64,000 nucleotides of DNA from Ascidia mentula (lineage: Eukaryota > Chordata > Ascidiacea > Phlebobranchia > Ascidiidae): NCBI GenBank assembly GCA_947561715.1, contig OX387198.1, forward strand, positions 11,098,001-11,162,000, given 5' to 3'. The first letter of the stretch is position 1, and every line of letters begins with the position of its first letter. Below the pieces are notes generated by a model. It had not been told where the DNA came from. It saw nothing but the letters and a program-made list of their open reading frames with translations, and ran no database searches. The translations under genes were made by a program, and so were the position numbers. This document shows positions 59,170 through 64,000 of this stretch, in pieces.

Positions 59170-59499
59170 TCATGAGATCCCTACGTTTGGAATGTATTCG
59201 CGACAAGACCCCGTTCCACTGAACCTGATTTGGGCCCAGTCGGGTGACGTGAAACGGGTCTGCTTGCAATAAATAACGTAGATCTTCATTTCGCGATTTG
59301 TATTTACCTCGAGGAATTCGAATCGCGTTTTTGTCTTCAACATACACGGCAATAGTTCACAAATACAAGGCATTGTATAGATTTTGTCATTTACAGCCTT
59401 GTTCACGAGGACACTTATGTCCAATGTCTCACTTTTTCTAATATTAAATGGCACCATGAGCATTAACGTGGCAAAGGAAAAAACTTTTACTGGGTGCAA
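59170..59499 (-). CDS. Second copy of the unidentified junction frame
   Basis: Matches 13084-13389 almost exactly (NIRKSETLDISVLVNKAV segment). Its presence at the same place shows that block B was duplicated together with the start of a 4.3-kb unit. Confidence 0.3.
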   Translation of the reverse strand: MHPVKVFSFATLMLMVPFNIRKSETLDISVLVNKAVNDKIYTMPCICELLPCMLKTKTRFEFLEVNTNREMKIYVIYCKQTRFTSPDWAQIRFSGTGSCREYIPNVGIS

Positions 59500-61754
59500 T
59501 GATCAAATTTTTGGCAGTAAAAAGGCCCCCAAAGTTTAAAAATTACCGCCATACCTTTGAAAAACACACGGACCCAAAGTTGTATGTGTGGAAGGATCCA
59601 AACAGCAAGTGATCATCTCGCCACGATCCAGAAAGCTAGAATGATATTTCATGCGCAAATGTCCCAATGCTGAAATTGCGCCGACTTCGAAATATTAAAA
59701 AAAAATTGGTGAAACTTGCTATCCGAGATAACCCCAGTTAAGTCCAATAAGTTACCCCGGCAACATTTTTTTTCAATTTCAAAAAAGCTATCCCTGGTCC
59801 TCTATCATATAATTGCATAATCATACAAAAAGGACACTTGAAAGAATAACATCTACTCATTCTATTTAAACCTTTCCCCAGTACACCAAGATGCGTGCTG
59901 TCGTTTCTCTCAGTTCAGGTCAATGCGAACGTTTTGTTTTACCTCCGGTTATTCCCCGTTATGGGCGAAATAGGCAACAAAATTTTCACAGTAGACCCGC
60001 CCGCGTGGCTTCGCCCTTGGGACTTTAACTAGCTCTGAGGTGCATCCTTTTATAGACGATCTATGTCTTTTATTACAATGCAATGTTGAATTACTCGTTG
60101 TTTAAGGGTTCATCACTGAGTTGGCGAAGCGTATACTTCCATTGTAACATTGAATCACAATTCAATGCCAAATAATATCTTCAGTTAAAAGAGAAATACC
60201 CTCGTAGATTGGTTTTGCTACCTTGACTGACATGCGCCCCTTTTTCACTTCCCTTGGTGAAGATTTAGATCAATGCAGGGAAAACGTTTACAGGTTCAAT
60301 ATCCATGGAAACGAACTACCATAAATCCGGAAAGCGTCAATAAGTGACGATTGGGCAGTTAAGGTTAAGCCGACCCTGTTGGTTTGATTTGTCACTTGAA
60401 ACCTGCAGGTAACTTACCATTGTTCACGTCATTGTATGAGGTATTTAAAGCCGGAAGTCTGTTCCCAGCATGCACAAAACAGATTGTGTGGTTTGCCGAC
60501 GTGTATATTGTTGGAAGTATGGCACCGACTACAGGTCAATAGTGATGGATAATGGCGGGCGCTTGAATGAAACAGCATTTTGATAAGCCATGTTGAAATA
60601 TTGCAAACATTTCGTTGTTGGAATGATAAAGACGAGTTAAATCGATCAAAATTTAAATATCTCAAGGACATGGGGATGTGCATCTCGAAATGTATCACAA
60701 GCGGTTGACAAAGTTAAATTCCGTAGCAATACCTGTATAAAAGTTTTATCAGTTGTGTGGATATATTTCATGTCTATACAAGCTATCAGCACTACAGATG
60801 CGTTGGAATCCTTTTTCTTTAGCACTGAGTTGCATCGGATGTAGAACGCCTCTTCAGTGATACATATGATACGTTTGGGCGAGTCATCTCTGCATTCGTG
60901 CGGATTTAATTTTATTTGAAAAATTACGTGCACAGTATTCTGCAACAAATTTAATAGATTGTTGTGAAAGAAGCAACCAAAATTGTGAGTGGTTTACATT
61001 CATACAGTAATATATCAATATGGGTATTAATTTATTTTGTTTTTGATGATCTGGCTGCTTGTCGTGTGTTATTAGACACGTATCAAGACTTTGGTGATTT
61101 GTGAAAACCTAGCAGAACAATATGAAAATTGAGCTTCTTTTGCCGTTTGTGGTATATATTTAAAAATGCCGCGTAGTAATGCTGTGATGGGGTGCCGTGA
61201 TTGTTTGGCGAAATGTTGGTTAAAAAATTCACGATAGTATGAGGGTTACTGAAAATATATTTTTGCTGCTGTTAAAAGGTTATGAGAAATCATTTGCCAT
61301 AAACCTAATTTAGTGGTAACTCATAACGTGCGCGTTTTTTCATTACTGATGTGCACTTTATTGATTTGAACTCGGTATGGCCAAAACATATAACTTAGTA
61401 GAAATAGAGCAGAATAGCATTTGTATGTTTCGCATTTAAAATACATTACATAACACAGCTTATAAAACTGCTGTTTCAACCAGCAAACCACTCGATCTGT
61501 ACTGTGTATGGAAATTCTCTATTCAATTACCAGATACAATGACGCGGAAGCCAGTCGTATGTTAAATATACAGGTTTTAGAAGACAAACCAAAGCAACGG
61601 GGTCGGCAATGAAACTCTAATTGCTAATAATTTTACCGGAGCCAGAATATCAAGGTCCACCTGGAACTCTTGTTTTAAAGAAAGCATAATTCAACATTGC
61701 CTTGGTATTTCACACCAAATAGATAGTTGTTTTTTTTGGTGGGTTGCACTTGCA

Positions 61755-62798
61755 GATCCAGTCGCTTATGCACGAGCTTAATTGGGTAGCGATCAAGCGG
61801 AATGATTTTTCTTCTTACACGTGAAGATATATTGTGCATGTTAGTGTTGTGCCCCGTGTTCCAGGTAAGCATCAACTAAGTGCGGGGAAAACCGACAATC
61901 AACCTCTTCTGATTGCACGGGAACACGTTTCCTGCTTTGATTTGTCATAAACATGTGGGAAGTTACTGCTGATCATCCCACATGTTTTGAACAAAAATTC
62001 AAACCTACAGGTTGGGCGGTATGTGGTGGTAATAAATAAGTGTTTGCTAGTTACCAAAGTGTTGGGAGGCTAAACATAGCTCCGAAACCTTCAAATAAAA
62101 ATTTACCGCAACAAACATCTTTTGTTTCTTAATTGTGCAAATATTGCCTGTCTCAATTAAATGATAGTCGTGAACCAAATTAAAATTAAAAGTATTTTCC
62201 GCAAAAAGCAACTACGCAGATGAAGGTCGTTCTCGGCGGCGAGAAGGTTGCTCTGTTCTGAAAGCTCTCTTTTGGCAGCGAAAATCTCCAATGCTTTGGA
62301 TTGCGCAACACCGACTGGAATTCACAACTAACACGCACGGCCTACTTTCTCTGCAAACCAGTTTCGGAGGGTTTCACCTTTAATATGTAGTTGGCGCAAA
62401 AAAAATATGTACCAGAAACAAAAGATGTTTGTTGCGGTAAATTTTTATTTGAAGGTTTCGGAGCTATGTTTAGCCTCCCCAACACTTTGGTAACTAGCAA
62501 ACACTTATTTATTACCACCACATACCGCCCAACCTGTAGGTTTGAATTTTTGTTCAAAACATGTGGGATGATCAGCAGTAACTTCCCACATGTTTATGAC
62601 AAATCAAAGCAGGAAACGTGTTCCCGTGCAATCAGAAGAGGTTGTTTGTCGGTTTTCCCCGCACTTAGTTGATGCTTACCTGGAACACGGGGCACAACAC
62701 TAACATGCACAATATATCTTCACGTGTAGGAAGAAAAATCATTCCGCTTGATCGCCACCCAATCTGTGTGTGTTAGCTCGTTCATAAGCGGCTGGATC
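61755..62798. repeat. Large inverted repeat in the 59.5-kb unit
   Basis: Arms 61755-62129 and 62414-62798; left arm carries right-arm variants, as in unit 4. Confidence 0.9.
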
Positions 62799-62879
62799 TG
62801 TATGTGCAACATCAAAATGAAAGAACAATCTGGTTTGGTGCAGATGATAACAGTATTTATATAAAGATGACCAACTTGA

Positions 62880-63209
62880 AAATCCTTGATCAGGATCCTT
62901 CTTCCGTTTTTTATTTGTATCCCATCGTTCGGCATCAGAGGCTGAGATATCCATTATCCTCATTCTTCCATAATCCACGCCTTTCTCTTCACATTCCTTT
63001 CTTTTTTTAATGTCATCTAGTTTCCATTCCGTCCTTTGCTGACGACTTTCCCAGGTGGATGGCAACTTGCTTTTTCGGTCTTCTTCTACCACTTCGGCAC
63101 GATTTAGCCTTTCAGATTCAAATCTTCGGTTTTTCAACGCTTTTAATTTATCCAGCCGTTCGTTTCGTTTACTTTCAACGGGATCGGATGAGATTTTGTC
63201 AGGTTCCAT
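62880..63209 (-). pseudogene. SYF2: SYF2 5' fragment, 59.5-kb unit (frame open)
   Basis: 110 SYF2-like codons from the ATG at 63209, T-run of 7, with small changes (RRFESERLN, DYGRMRIMD). Open to 62739 but without the SYF2 C-terminal half. Confidence 0.72.
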
Positions 63210-64000
63210 TCTGCTGGTGTTGTAATATCAGAAATTTCTACTATGCGTACAATTACCGCATAACACAACAATAAACCTTCAACAATCGACTGCTGGTTAA
63301 ATTTCAAAGCGGGCCCAAGCATTGGGTAAAATGAGGAACGAGACTTATTACTGCGGTTAAGACCATAGATATCACAAGTTATGTTAGGTACAAGCATAGT
63401 ATACACCACTCATACTCGTGTGTGAACTTAGGTACACGATACTAATTTTGAAGAGTTTGGTGATGAGGTTTACATAAACGAACGCGGAAGGTTAAAAAAA
63501 AAAAACGGGGGTCATCTTTGGCCCATCCAAGAAAGTTGAATATACAATCAACTACAAAAAGTACTGTATTACATAAACGAACGCGAAGGCGTCAAAGTAT
63601 GACTGTGAAGTTTTAATACCTATATAGGCCCTATCATCTACAGTTAACTAAAATACAGTACTTCTTGGATGGACCAAAGATGACCCACGGTTTTTTTTAC
63701 AAACGGTTTGCAATGCGGCGCCGCATATCATTATATTTTTATGTCGTTGCGCGGTTGGGAAGACATCATAGCAAAAATGGCGAATGAAAAACTTTACTGG
63801 GTGCAATGATCAATTTTTTGGCAGTAAAATGGCCCCCAAAGTTTAAAAATTACCGCTATCCATGTAGCTTTAAAAAACACACGGACCCAAAGTTGTATGT
63901 ATGGAAGGATCCAAACAGCAAGTGATCATCTCGCCATGATCTCAGAAAGCTAGAATGATATTTCATGCGCTAATGCCCCAATGCTGATGTTGCGCCGACT

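Larger units (their letters stand above)
53325..59480. repeat. Block B', second copy of block B
   Basis: Collinear, mostly above 95 percent by eye, with about 6900-13370, including the transposon-protein relic, the orphan GTPase exon, the LTR-type element and the junction into the 4.3-kb unit. Differences: different ends on the left, and separate lesions in each LTR-element copy. Confidence 0.85.
59480..64000. repeat. 4.3-kb unit attached to block B', continuing past the window
   Basis: One full unit (59480-63786, anchor at 59498 and 63805, spacing 4307) plus the start of another, so a second array probably extends beyond the window. It carries the long palindrome spacer and the intact SYF2 frame, like unit 4. 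Confidence 0.88.

Overview
This is a eukaryotic, AT-rich window, almost certainly from an invertebrate metazoan. The short GT-AG introns, the style of the genes and the retrozyme-like elements would fit a tunicate, but that identification is inference. It holds one small family of large multi-exon GTPase genes embedded in recently duplicated, repeat-rich DNA. There are no prokaryotic operons, CRISPR arrays or tRNA genes.

Layout. (1) 1-5511: an atlastin/GBP-type GTPase gene (gene A), plus strand, 5' end outside the window. (2) About 6130-13370: duplicated block B. It carries a transposon-associated protein relic, an orphan fragment of the GTPase last exon, and a decayed LTR-type element with gag and aspartic protease but no visible reverse transcriptase. 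(3) 13370-30996: four tandem units of about 4.1-4.3 kb plus a partial fifth. Each full unit carries a large inverted repeat and a minus-strand 5' fragment of the splicing factor gene SYF2. (4) 32228-38037: gene B, a near-identical second GTPase gene whose C-terminal tail is lost to a small template-switch-like mutation. (5) 39321-44765: gene C, a diverged, convergent, minus-strand paralogue that looks like a pseudogene. Intron 20 contains a 391-bp mobile element with two complete hammerhead ribozyme cores and a 15-bp target duplication. (6) 45650-51130: a 5.5-kb foldback-type element whose inverted arms are made of 182-bp tandem repeats, each with a perfect TGACGTCA (CRE) octamer. (7) 53325-59480: block B', the second copy of block B. 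(8) 59480-64000: another 4.3-kb unit continuing past the window edge.

The GTPases are the central host genes. The N-terminal part matches atlastin (P-loop with RQGKS, DTQG, LVRDW). After it, the atlastin three-helix middle domain appears to be repeated about six times, mostly encoded by alternating short (23-24 codon) and long (about 59-65 codon) phase-0 exons, and the protein ends in a Gly-rich hydrophobic tail. The full-length product is about 966 residues, against roughly 550-600 for ordinary atlastins and GBPs. The rest of the window is largely duplication and mobile-element activity around this family.
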